DNA from: Siphonodentalium dalli
Taxonomy: Eukaryota > Mollusca > Scaphopoda > Gadilida > Siphonodentaliidae
Length of the DNA: 64,000 bases
NCBI GenBank assembly: GCA_032622095.1
Contig: CP136068.1
Span: 119,647,509-119,711,508, forward strand
Direction: 5' to 3'
In this document: positions 44,824 to 54,913 of the stretch, in pieces
Layout: each line of letters starts with the position of its first letter
Position numbering within the stretch: the first letter of the stretch is position 1
The notes under the pieces: generated by a model
What the model saw: the letters and a program-made list of their open reading frames with translations, nothing else
What the model was told of the DNA's origin: nothing
Database searches by the model: none
Made by a program: the position numbers and the translations under genes

Positions 44824-44877
44824 TGGCGGAACCTGAAGATCGGCCCTGAAGCCGTGAAAGGCCTAGTTTTAAAGCCA
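44824..44877 (+). ncRNA. Hammerhead-like ribozyme in the PLE 3' region (copy 3)
   Basis: Core read by eye: CTGAAGA (44833-44839, fits CUGANGA), stem II CGGC/GCCG with loop cctgaa (44841-44854), and GAAA (44856-44859). Stem III is made by the self-complementary AGGCCT (44859-44864). A at 44865 sits at the cleavage position. Stem I is made by ggaac/gtttt plus an outer tggc/gcca. A loopless short stem III implies action as a dimer or within tandem copies, as known for PLE hammerheads. Not tested by folding software. Confidence 0.65.
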
Positions 44878-44929
44878 AATGATGTGTTTGTGTTTTTAAT
44901 CACATGTTATCTATATATATATATATACT

Positions 44930-45610
44930 AGAAGGTGACTCGACTTCGTCCGGGCTATTCAAAAAACAAATTTCAAGTCGATTGCTCCACCCGTTTCCGA
45001 GATCTGGTCTGCGCATGCTCGGCGACCCGATAAAATTCGTATCCGTGGCAAGATACATTCACATAACAAATTTCAAGTCGATAGCTCCACCCGTTTCCGA
45101 GATATATAGCCCAATGTCATTTGCGGATACCTCGGCCGGTGATGAGTTAACGCGACATCGGCCGGTTAAGAGTTAACGCGATCACGTCACGATATGTTGA
45201 TGGCGTAATATATTTACGCAATAATTTTCGATGAGCGAAGCATGGTCCTGCGTTCTTCCCGATAATTAAGGTAGAACATTTAAACGTACACAGGCGTGTG
45301 ATACATCGTTGGAAAGATGAAGCGCCACAGATTCTAACCGTGCAAATTATATGACTGGTAATTTATTATTCGCGCTCTATCGAATCGATTTGTGAGCACC
45401 GAACTGAAATATATTAGCGCAAAACGGCGTAAAAACAGATTTGACCTCGGCACGTGAAAAGTTGACCTCGGATCTGAAAATCAATAGGCCTATGTTACTT
45501 CTGACCCGAAAATACCTCCTCATACCAAGTTTCATCGAAATCGGCTGGGCCATTTTCGAGACCATCGATTACACACACACAGACAGACACACACACAGAT
45601 CTTTCAAAAA
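44930..45610 (+). repeat. Dispersed repeat, 'ctagaaggtgacccgac' family, copy 2
   Basis: Closely similar to 885-1600 throughout, including agcgccacagattctaaccg and tttgtgagcaccgaactgaa. Small indels occur near 45010. It ends in a CA/GACA microsatellite and tataatagactagaaggtga, where the next copy begins. Confidence 0.85.
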
Positions 45611-45611
45611 T

Positions 45612-46240
45612 ATATAATAGACTAGAAGGTGACCCGACTTCGTCCGGGCTTTGACCTTGAATTGGCCATTTTGAAGATCAAGGTCAAGTGGGGTCACGAT
45701 TTGACCAGTCCAAAAACACTGCCCGGACAAAAGTACCCGACAAACGTGCCCGTCGAAATCCATCCGGTTTTACCCGATTTGACCTTGAATTGATAATTTT
45801 GAAGGTCAAGGTCTGGTCGGGGTCACGATTGTACCCGTCCAAAACAATCAGTGGACAAAAGTAACCCCACGTATCAAATTTCGTCGAAATCCCATCAAAA
45901 TTGGCGATTTGACCTTGAAGTTACCCGATTTCAAGGTCAAGGTCACGTCGCACGGGCAAATGAATATGCTTATGAGACTCGCCATAAGAAAGTACCCCCA
46001 CATTCCAAGTTTCGTCGAAATCCCGTGATATTCGGGCGTTTGACCTTGAAATGACCCGATTTCAAGGTCAAGGTCACGTCGCACGGACAAATTAATATGC
46101 CTATGTTCGTCCCCGGCCGAAAATAACCCCACATACCAAGTTTCATCGAAATCGGCTGGGCCATTTTCGAGTCCATCGATTACACACACACACACAGACA
46201 GATACACACACACACACACACACAGATCTTTCAAAATATA
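45612..46240 (+). repeat. Related repeat rich in TGACCTTGA / TCAAGGTCA words
   Basis: Starts ctagaaggtgacccgacttc and contains four paired blocks. In each, tgaccttgaa is followed within 15-30 bp by tcaaggtcaagg-type sequence (near 45653, 45780, 45909 and 46039). It ends with tttcatcgaaatcgg and a CA microsatellite. Non-coding. Confidence 0.8.
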
Positions 46241-46244
46241 TAAT

Positions 46245-46278
<34 letters not shown>

Positions 46279-46301
46279 CTATATATATATATATATATAT
46301 A

Positions 46302-46359
<58 letters not shown>

Positions 46360-46360
46360 G
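46240..46360. repeat. TA microsatellite, about 120 bp
   Basis: Nearly pure TA with agct and agca interruptions. Followed by cggagttctg, the same word that ends other repeats in the window. Confidence 0.95.
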
Positions 46361-48840
46361 GAGTTCTGTCGCCGGTTTGTGATGGTTCTTGACTGATTAG
46401 TGACGGTTCCTTATGATCGGAATTATACATTTTCGCGACTTTTTAACAGTTAAAACACAAATTCGATTAATTTTTCCATTCCCCTCACAATCGGCGGCCC
46501 AAACGAGCGTAATAATAACGAAAATTCCATTGTGTGTTTCATAACAACGACGAAAACCGCGGAGTTTGATGTTTGTTTGGGTTCTCTCCTGATCGAGTCG
46601 GTTCTCTCCCCATTTAATCGGTTTTATACGGGTAATACTATGGCTAATATTTGGCAATATAATGGTCCAAACTGACCATGTCGTGAAATTAACCAAAGAT
46701 AAAAACACCAAATTATGCATTAAGTTAAAATTTGCACCACTGTCATCAATTTCTATGAATTACACTGCTTTCTATGCTTATTCAATAAACTGTGTTACGC
46801 CTGTCAAAATTCACTAAGTCGCCAGCTAGTTTGAAAGATAACGCGTTTTGCAGACCCACCATTGCCATGAATCAATAGCCGGTTAACTATATTCTAATTC
46901 CATAGCGCTGGATTTCAGAAAGCGTGAGCGTAGACGGGATATATAGAGTTATCTGTCTGGCATTTTATGTTGTCTATTATCATAGACGCATTGTAATCAG
47001 CAAAAAGCCAAAACAAATTAGAACTTGAAAGTTTGTTGACACCCATACATTGTTCTGATTACGCAATTTATGAAGTTTATGTTGGGCATCCGCTTGCTGG
47101 ATTCTGATTATATAGGTTAGGTGCTATAATTTGTTATTTCTTTATCGCACTTGTTCTACTGTTCGGGATAATCTGACCGGCAATCAATCATGGTTTGTTC
47201 TAACTTCTAAGCCCCTAGACAGTGAAGCCATGCCAATCAGATTCCTGTTACGAGATACCTGATTACAACCAATCATGCAATTAATTGTATCCACATACTC
47301 GCCTGAGGGAATAATTGTTTTATAATATCTTATGTAATATTAAATAAAATAAAAATTGGATGAAGTGAGAGCAAAAGTTATTTGGTCACCCGCCTTTTAC
47401 TTACTATAGCAGTCGATCGAGCATGTAAGATCACCCCGGGACAACTGTTCTTGGTCATGAGTAGTCGCACATCCTCAGAGATATTCCTGAATGTAAATAC
47501 GGGTACCAATACTAAACTTTAAAAGTAACTCAATCAGCCAATGGAAGTTTTACAAAATCATGTGATTATTGGTTAAAAGATAACAAGTGAAGACGGGCCC
47601 ATGTGAAGTCGACCCCATATGAAGACCCAAATGCGAAGACGACCCGACGCGAAGTCGACCTGAGAGAAGTCGACCCAGATGACTAGATAGGAATTGAATA
47701 TTGTTAATATTATTTTAAATAAGCGCTGCGGACAATTACACTTTAAACGAACACATTATTATTACAATGTGTGTATGCACACAAGGATGGACTTTCCTCA
47801 GTCATTGTTGTAAAATCAAACTAAGCGAACAATTTCAACATATTGTTGGTGTGAAATTTGAAACTTTTGAAAAATTTAACCAAAGTTTGGGGCATACACT
47901 AATTATCCACCCTCCCTGTCCAAGCCCCGTCCCTCCCCACCACGCGTAAACCCGGCCATGCCAGAACATATCAATGATTCAGTTGAAAGTGATTTCACAA
48001 GATACACTGTTAGAAATTACTGTCGGTTCGACGGTTTCGGACCGTCATAATCGACGGTCCAATACCGTTTCATCAGTTTGACGGTCCCATACCGTTATTT
48101 TATGTGCCCATGGAAATTGTCTAAATTCAATATGTTCGTGATTCAAAGTCATGCCGTCAAAATTCAATAGTATATTTATCGGCGACCATATTATATACGG
48201 CAATGACTCCATACAGTATGACTGAATCTTACTCTGCTGATTTTTAATATGTATTAATCCGGCATTCAAGCTCTGTTATGCGACAATTAGGATTTACATA
48301 GAGATATATAAATCAATCTAGCGGGTTAGACTAATATTTTGAGGACACCTGGTTACAATATCTCCACGAAGAGACAGATGTTGTAAAGGAAAATGCGCCT
48401 CTGTTCATGGTACTATACTGGCTAATTATTCTTGGCTTAAAATAAATTTGCTATAATATCAGCTACATGTGCCCGACACAGAGCAATATTTTAAGTTCTA
48501 AAAAAATGAAAGAAATTCTCTGTATCTGGCTGATGTAACCTCGTCAGATGCCAGTATTGGAGAATCGTGAAAAGTCATGTGATACTGACTGTCATTTCTT
48601 TTATCTCAGAGGAAATTAAATTTGAATGCACATTGTGACCACTATTTTTGAACAGGCCTATACATTTCCATCTCTCTTGACATTTTGTATCTTCTTTTTT
48701 TTTTGTGGAAAATATCTTGAACAGGAAAGACTCAATGTTGTTATAATACATGAACCATTCTAATATGCCATCCTCTGACGGTTCAAGGTCCCTCTTTTGC
48801 AAGAATACATGTATCTCTTAAATAGAATGACAAATCAACT
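46361..48840. other. Unassigned intronic stretch
   Basis: No convincing gene. It contains the dispersed repeat shared with 11.1 kb (47805-47910) and a short block at 48015-48090 with four copies of gacggt and its complement accgt. The stretch at 47585-47690 repeats gaagtcgacc/gaagacgacc words. Confidence 0.4.
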
Positions 48841-48879
48841 TTTTAGTACGTAAACATAGATACAGGCTATGCAGAGTAA

Positions 48880-49650
48880 CGCTTGAAAAAATACACTACA
48901 TATTTATCCGACCAATACTGGAATATGCCTCCCCTGTGTGTGATAACTGCCCTGATTATCCTAGTGATGACATTGAAAAGGCACTGTACGAAATGGCCCG
49001 AATAGTAACAGGTGCAACCATCAGTACGAGTAATGCGCGTCTTTTATCAGAAACTGGCTGGGAACTCATCTCTTCACGTCGTAGAAAACACAAGTTATGC
49101 CAATGTTTTAAAGTGATACGTGGAACTGCTCCATCAATTTTAAGAAATTATGTACGACCAATGCAGGCAAACAATTCCAGATATAACTTCAGATTTGAAC
49201 ATATAAGACTACCCTCGAATATTAACTATGACTACTATATGTATTCATTCTTACCAGCTGCAATTACAGAATGGAACGAACTGCCGGAAACTACAAAGGG
49301 CAGCAGTACAATCGAAGACTTCAAAAAGGAACTGAACAGCGACAATATACGTCCACCTGCCTATTTTTATCATAGTAAATGCCGTAAATCTCATATCCTG
49401 CATACCCGGTTAAGACTGAACTGCAGCCACCTGAGTTGTGACCTGATAGATAATCAGGTCAAAAGCTCCCCCTTCTGTTTATGTGGGGAACTTGAGACAA
49501 CTTACCACTATCTCTTTGAATGTACATTTTATCAAGAGCCCTACTATACGACTCCCTACCCAATGTTGCCCTATCTGAAAATACTCTAATGCGGGGATCA
49601 AGGGAGCTTAGCCTTCGCGAAAACAAAGAAATATTTACTGCAGTACAGAC
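48880..49650 (+). pseudogene. C-terminal part of LINE ORF2 (truncated copy)
   Basis: Shares PILEYASPV, MARIVTGATISTSNARLLSE, LRNYVRP and the knuckle CLCGELETTYHYLFEC with the copy at 60-61 kb. The last Cys of the knuckle is kept here but is Tyr in the longer copy. A small deletion near 49540 shifts the frame after FYQEP. No RT catalytic region remains. Confidence 0.88.
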
Positions 49651-50201
49651 ATATATTATGAGAACAAGAAGATTTCCATGATTTGTACTGGTAACAATTA
49701 CTTTGGATTCCGGCCGCGTTATGCGGTAGCACGATATTCCCCATTATAAATTTAGTACTAAATGTCTTCCGAAAACGATTATTTTGTATGTTACTTACTT
49801 GCCACTTTCTGTGTATACGTGAAATGATTCCACATGAAGGATGCTGCGATATTCACAGTGAACACCATTGAAATGTGGATTGGCCATTGCGATTGACCCC
49901 CTCACATGGAGCCTGACGCATGCATATTACTATAGACGAGCATTATTTTTCACGCAACAACTTAATTATTGAAAACTCCCCACCGCTGTCATCATTTCAC
50001 GATCCATCTGTCCCCTCCTGTCTTCTAATTTCTCACCTCTCTCTCTCTCTCTTTCTTTCTCTCTCTCTCTCTCACACTCCCTGTCTCTTGCTACCCCTAA
50101 CACTATATTTTCCCTGTTTCTATCCCTAACTCAAACTTAGTTATATATCTCCATTTCTCCTAAAAAAAACATTATTACAATCCTTTCCCGTCTGATCGAT
50201 A

Positions 50202-50272
50202 CCCCTTCCTCACTTATTGGGGAAGGGGCATGTCGCCAAAGAGGAGAAGACTTCATATAAGCCCTCGGGCTT
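50202..50272 (+). other. Two conserved hairpins in the LINE 3' region (truncated copy)
   Basis: ccccttcc/ggaagggg (50202-50228) and aagccctcgggctt (50259-50272) form stem-loops. Both recur at the same relative place in the other copy (61741-61811). They are candidates for recognition by the element's RT. Confidence 0.6.
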
Positions 50273-51182
50273 GTTGTCTGATCCTCATTTCCATACATTA
50301 TCTCTTCTATTTTGCATATTTGTATCATCGGTATATTATGTTATGTTGGATTTGGAAATAAAAATATGTTTACACTAAATCAACTTTTAGTGCTTTCTTT
50401 TACGTGTATGTATCTGTTTCGCTGGCTTGCCCTGATTCTGATGCCCATATACAGATGCATGACAAAAGAGAAGATATATTTGTCCAAGTGACTTAATTCG
50501 GTCACCATTTGTCGATGTGTGAAATTTGAATGTCAAACATTGCTTAGAACGAATTACTGAGATTACTATATTTAACTTTGGTGGATATCGGCGACTAAAT
50601 CATACTTATCAATGTTAGTGCTCTCCATCCCTGACCGAAATGCACCAACATGTGCCATATTTAACCCATGTGATTTGATTCCTCGTATTATTTGAGAAGA
50701 CTTGTATGAATCGGGTGGAAATTAGTGCCAGAGATATTTGTAACAACTTTTGTGCCCCTCCCCTCAGTGCCCCCCTGACTAAAACGGTGCCCTGTCATAG
50801 AGATGAGTATTTATAAGTTTGGTGGAAATCGGCGACAAATAAATTTCATAATTTTTGCTGGCCCTTCACTTACATATGTAGGCACCAAAATTTCATGTGG
50901 CGTCTTTAACCCACACGATTTGATCCCCGTATGATTGGAGATGAATGGATTTGGTGTAAATTATCGCTAAACCTTTATTTTATTATTTTTTGTCTGACCC
51001 TCCCCTCCCTCTCCATGAATCAAGTGACGCCACTTTTGTCATCTTTAAATTGGCGACCCCAATCTCTCACCCAAACAGCAACAATTTGGCGTATTTAAAC
51101 AACACGATTAGATTCCTCGTATTACGAAGAAGAATATGTAACAATTTGGTGGAAATCGGCCTGAAAATAATTGTTACATTTT

Positions 51183-51308
51183 TTTTGGTCTGTCTGTCTG
51201 TCTGTGTCTGTCTGTGTCTGTCTGTCTGTGTCTGTCTGTCTGTGTCTGTCTGTCTGTGTCTGTCTGTCTGTATGTATGTCTGTCTGTCTGTATGTCTGTC
51301 TGTATGTA

Positions 51309-51341
<33 letters not shown>

Positions 51342-51597
51342 GTCTGTCTGTCTGTCTGTCTCTCTGTCTCTCTCTCTCTCTGTCTGTCTCTCTCTCTGTC
51401 TGTCTGTCTCTGTCTCTCTCTCTCTGTATCTCTCTCTCTGTCTGTCTCTCTGTCTCTCTGTCTCTCTGTCTCTCTGTCTCTCTCTGTCTCTCTGTCTCTC
51501 TGTCTCTCTGTCTATCTCTCTGTCTATCTATCTGTCTCTCTCTGTCTCTCTCTCTGTCTCTCTCTCTGTCTCTCTCTCTGTCTCTCTCTCTCTCGAA
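51183..51597 (+). repeat. Long CTGT/CTCT microsatellite, about 415 bp
   Basis: Starts as (tctg)n with tgtgtc and tatg variants and shifts to (tctc)n with ctgtctctct units toward the right. Long open frames in all three + frames (runs of Leu, Ser, Val, Cys) are repeat translations. Confidence 0.97.
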
Positions 51598-51719
51598 AAA
51601 TAGTACTGCGCGAGTTTAAATACGAGTATGGTAACCATTTCCCACCCGATTGATCACAAACTGTATATGACTCCGGATTTACCTCTTGTATACATTACTT
51701 AAACATTTGTGGCTGCATC

Positions 51720-51783
51720 GACTATAACATATGATAGTATCCACCTCTCCATGTTGAGCTACAGTGTCATTGACTCTTTCATC
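51720..51783 (+). repeat. About 62-bp dispersed repeat directly before the second STING exon (copy D)
   Basis: gactataacatatgatagta, then ccacctctcc, then gttgagctacagtgtcattg. It ends 12 nt before the exon, so it may supply branch point and pyrimidine-rich sequence for the acceptor. Confidence 0.65.
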
Positions 51784-51795
51784 TTATAATTTCAG

Positions 51796-52022
51796 GTTTC
51801 TATGGAAGAATTTCAAGATGGCATGATCGTGAAGATCCTACTAGTAAATATAAATATGTTTCAAAAAAGCTCCATATCATTATACCAAAGTCTTGCAGGA
51901 CAACCAACTCTTTAGAATTATGTGCTGCAGAAAGAGAGCTCAAAATATGTACTCGCACAGTGGCTGGTGCAGTAGGGCGAACATATGACATTCAGGTCTA
52001 TTCCATCGTTGGCGATAAAAAG
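51796..52022 (+). CDS. STING ligand-binding domain exon, second part
   Basis: A 227-nt exon with acceptor cttataatttcag (AG 51794-51795) and donor aaaaag|gtaact (GT at 52023). It starts with the last two bases of a Gly codon (phase 1) and ends in phase 0. The 75 codons include YVSKKLHIIIPKSC, which aligns with human STING VSQRLYILLPLDC, and GRTYDIQVYSIVGDKK, which aligns with KDRVYSNSIYEL. The equivalents of human Arg238 and Tyr240, which contact the cyclic dinucleotide, are the R and Y of GRTYD. The C-terminal part of the domain (the 'EYATP' segment with Thr263) must be in later exon(s) not found in this window. Confidence comes from alignment by eye plus matching splice phase. Confidence 0.85.
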
Positions 52023-52399
52023 GTAACTATTTACTTGTTAATATCAGTGGTGGTGTAATTGTAATCAAAGTAATATATTACATCATGTGGAGAAATCTCC
52101 TGTAATCAGTAGTCATGACATGTTTTGATTACAAGTAATCGTAATCGATTACTTTTAAATGTACCTGTAATGATGATTATAGTTTAATTACTTTTACTAA
52201 AATATCCATATGGACGGATATTGGATACATACTGAGGCCAACATATGAGAGTATTAATACAATTTCTACATGTGTGATATTAGTGATGCATTGCGAAGTG
52301 ATACGTGTTGATATAACATAAAGGCTCTAATTGTCAATTGTTAGTTTTACTGGAATAACCATTCTATCTTGAATAACGTTTCTTTGTTCACTTTGAACT

Positions 52400-53160
52400 C
52401 ATTGCTCTTCAAACGGTGTTTGCATTGAGTGGAAGCCAGCTCAGTGAGCTCTTACTCTGTGAAGCCACATCACTTGGTATATCCCTATGTGGCCATGTTT
52501 AGATAAATAAAACACCAGTCACCTATATAAATCCCACACATTTGCTCAAAACCACTACGACGACTGAAGCACATCAACCCTCGTCCACCGTAGCTATAAG
52601 CATATAGGAGCTAACCGAGAGACGCCCACATAGCCCCCCCCCCTTTCTCATGGTCAGCGGACCAGGGGAGTCAGAAATTACCACAAACTTCCGTACCGCT
52701 GTCTTTGGACACATTACCACCACGGAAACGGGAATACCATCAAGACCCCGGTGTCCCCCATCTTCACCAACACCACCAACAACAACAAAATCGGCTCCTC
52801 GGTCCCTGATGCGGGGCTCTTAGAAACTATCAGGAACGCACAGAGGGGAATGGCCAAAGTTGAGAAGCTAATCGCAGCAGTCCGAGCAGAAAGACAATCA
52901 TCAACAAGACAAGAACACCAACAAGCCATGTCCCTCCCAGAAACAACAACAACATCAACTGATAGACAGAAAATGAAGAAACAGATAATTCCTAGATCAT
53001 TTCCCCATTAGTTCACTTCAAGTCAAATGTTATACAATCTCATGACCCCAATACCATTCAAAAGTAGGTTGTAGGGGAGGGGTACCCCTGCATCACCCCT
53101 CACCATTTATCTTCACCCACTCATTTTCTTCCTTGTTATGTCCCTTAACTCTTAACGATG
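52400..53160 (+). other. Stretch with a short hypothetical ORF (52751-53011)
   Basis: An open frame of 86 codons or more reads NTTNNNKIGSSVPDAGLL, then IRNAQRGMAKVEKLIAAVRAE and a Gln/Thr-rich tail. It may extend upstream in frame from about 52690. It looks helical and could be a piece of a LINE ORF1 or another element, but no family is recognised. A C-run lies at about 52638. Confidence 0.25.
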
Positions 53161-53204
53161 TTAACACGAAAATCAGACAAGATGGCAGTAGTATTGTCTA
53201 CCCT

Positions 53205-53365
53205 TTCGGGTATACGGTTTGATTTTGATTTGCTCAGCTCCTGTTCCTGTGCTATCAGGGGGTTAGAGGTCACGCCGCGGGGGTGTATATGGGTGAAGGT
53301 TATCACGAGAATAGCGCCTGATTATCGCGGGTAATTAACAATGCATGTATATCTAGGTTTTTTGG
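53205..53365 (+). repeat. Left copy of a direct repeat bracketing the LINE
   Basis: Contains tatatgggtgaaggttatca, cgagaatagcgcct and attatcgcgggtaat. It matches 61961-62115 with moderate divergence upstream and high similarity over the last 80 bp. Confidence 0.8.
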
Positions 53366-53764
53366 CAAAGAACAGACTCAATTGTGCTGAATGACGTCAT
53401 GATGGCGGGAATGTAATTGTTTTCTCTCCGTGTCGGCCGATCGGAAAAATGACAAAACTCAAACAGCATCAGTGGTAGAATTTGTATATAAAGCGAACAA
53501 TACATCATCAGGGGACCTGATCACCTATGGATCTGTGCGAAATAATGAACATATGTGATACTATTGGACTTTGAAATGTGTTTGTTTGTGAAAGGACAAA
53601 ACGCCATTTTGAATTTCTGACAACCGTGTTTACAGAGGACTGAGGACATACCGGTGAGATTATTCCAGATTATATCACGAACATATATATTATGCCGATT
53701 CAATCAATTTACTTGCGTGTCGTGAGTAAACATCACAAATCGGATTAATTGAATCGATCTCTCT

Positions 53765-54913
53765 GTGTGTTCTATTGACAGTAGAACAATAAGTGCTATA
53801 CCGAGTAACACAGTAGCGGACTTTTGTCCACAAGACAGTTCAACCCCCATTGAAGAAGGGCAACCTGAGCCACTCGACACATCTCAGTTTAACCATGACA
53901 TGGCACACCCAATTCGATCAGATTCCCAGCAAATCGAGCTGAAAAGGAATAGACAGTCTTCGTTTTCTCCCTCAGATTACGTGGATCCTAAAAAACCTAA
54001 ACCCGTCTACCAAGATTCCTTAATAGACGATATTGTGGATAGGTCATTGTCATCGTCCTCTGAACAGAACTTGCAAAATGACTATGGTTCCGAAGTGTTT
54101 TTCGAGACAAGCCTTATTAATGCACTCGGGAGCGAGCGAGTTCAAACATCTTTCAGTGTTATGATGGAGGGCATGTTAGAGCGTGTCATAACTAAAATGG
54201 CTAAAACTGAAGTTGCAAAAATTGCCCAGGGAGAACTATAACAAGGACATGGCCTATGTTATGCGCGAATTAAAGGACCTAAAACTCGAATTAAAAAACG
54301 AACGCGATGCCCGTCAAAACGATGTCCGTGAGATAAAGGCCGAAGTGGACGATCTGCAGCAATATGGCGCCGCACAAACTTAAGACTGTCAGGAGTTCCG
54401 GAACTACCCGGTGAAAACACGGAAAATATAGTTATTGATGTCGCTCACGAACTGGGAATGCCCCTCGGTCCGTATGACGTGTTTCGGAGCCATCGTGTGG
54501 GCCCTCGTGCAAACAAACATACAGGCGCGACAAACACTCAAAATTACACTGACGCTACTGTTCCGAAAACCACCAAGAAGGATTCTAGTCAACCGCGTCA
54601 GATAATCTTCCGTTTACCTTCTTACAAAATTCGAAGGGAACTCTTTCAAAAACGAAAGGAAACACGACAGGTCAATCTCCCATATCTGAGCAACAGAATA
54701 TACATCAACGAGGATCTAACAAGGACCAGAGCCGCAATATACAAAAAGTCTAGGGCCCTCCAAAAGGATAACTTTATACACAGCACCTGGACAATAGATG
54801 GTGCAACACTAGTTAAGATCCACGAAAACTACAGACCTCTCAGGTTCACGACCCTGGAGAGCATGCACGAACTAGATGATAAACTACGTGGCAGACAACA
54901 TGTGCAGCCTTAG
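53765..54913 (+). pseudogene. LINE ORF1 (coiled coil plus RRM-like domain), broken
   Basis: Starts near 53765 with an acidic, Ser-rich N-terminus. Frame changes occur near 54235 and 54365. In between is a coiled coil (MRELKDLKLELKNERDA, then EVDDLQQYG). It continues as RRTNLRLSGVPELPG, the junction to an RRM-like domain typical of L1-type ORF1 proteins. The C-terminal domain is seen in 54458-54913 (RQIIFRLPSYKIRREL and RTRAAIYKKSRALQKD, then STWTIDGATLVKI). ORF1 proteins coat the element RNA as trimers. Two or more frameshifts make this copy inactive. Confidence 0.75.

Larger units (their letters stand above)
41405..44925 (+). mobile_element. Inverted PLE copy on the + strand, split by a LINE
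   Basis: PLE sequence on the + strand runs 41405-41743 and resumes at 44001-44925. The LINE at 41744-44000 sits between, flanked by tttgta. The neighbouring - strand copy shows the uninterrupted site. The 3' end runs into a TA microsatellite and then into the dispersed repeat at 44930. Confidence 0.88.
48842..50388 (+). mobile_element. 5'-truncated copy of the 2A-bearing LINE
   Basis: Homologous to 60390-61923, starting at ttagtacgtaaacatagata and ending at the same tail, ggaaataaaaatatgtttac, followed by actaaa. It includes the 3' untranslated region with a CT microsatellite and two hairpins. Truncated within ORF2 downstream of the RT catalytic motif. Confidence 0.9.
21053..51795 (+). other. 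Intron 2 of the TIR-STING gene (phase 1, about 30.7 kb)
   Basis: Starts gtatgt and ends ttataatttcag. It contains the minisatellite, the repeat cluster at 24.5-28.5 kb, the nested PLE/LTR/LINE block, a truncated LINE and a long microsatellite. The split Gly codon is restored across it. The stretch 21053-22600 holds nothing recognisable. Confidence 0.65.

Noticed and set aside
46143-46430. Open frame with runs of Tyr-Ile and Val-Cys
   Set aside because: Translation of TA and CA microsatellites.
50990-51653. Long open frames rich in Leu, Ser, Val and Cys
   Set aside because: All three frames are open because of the CTGT/CTCT microsatellite.
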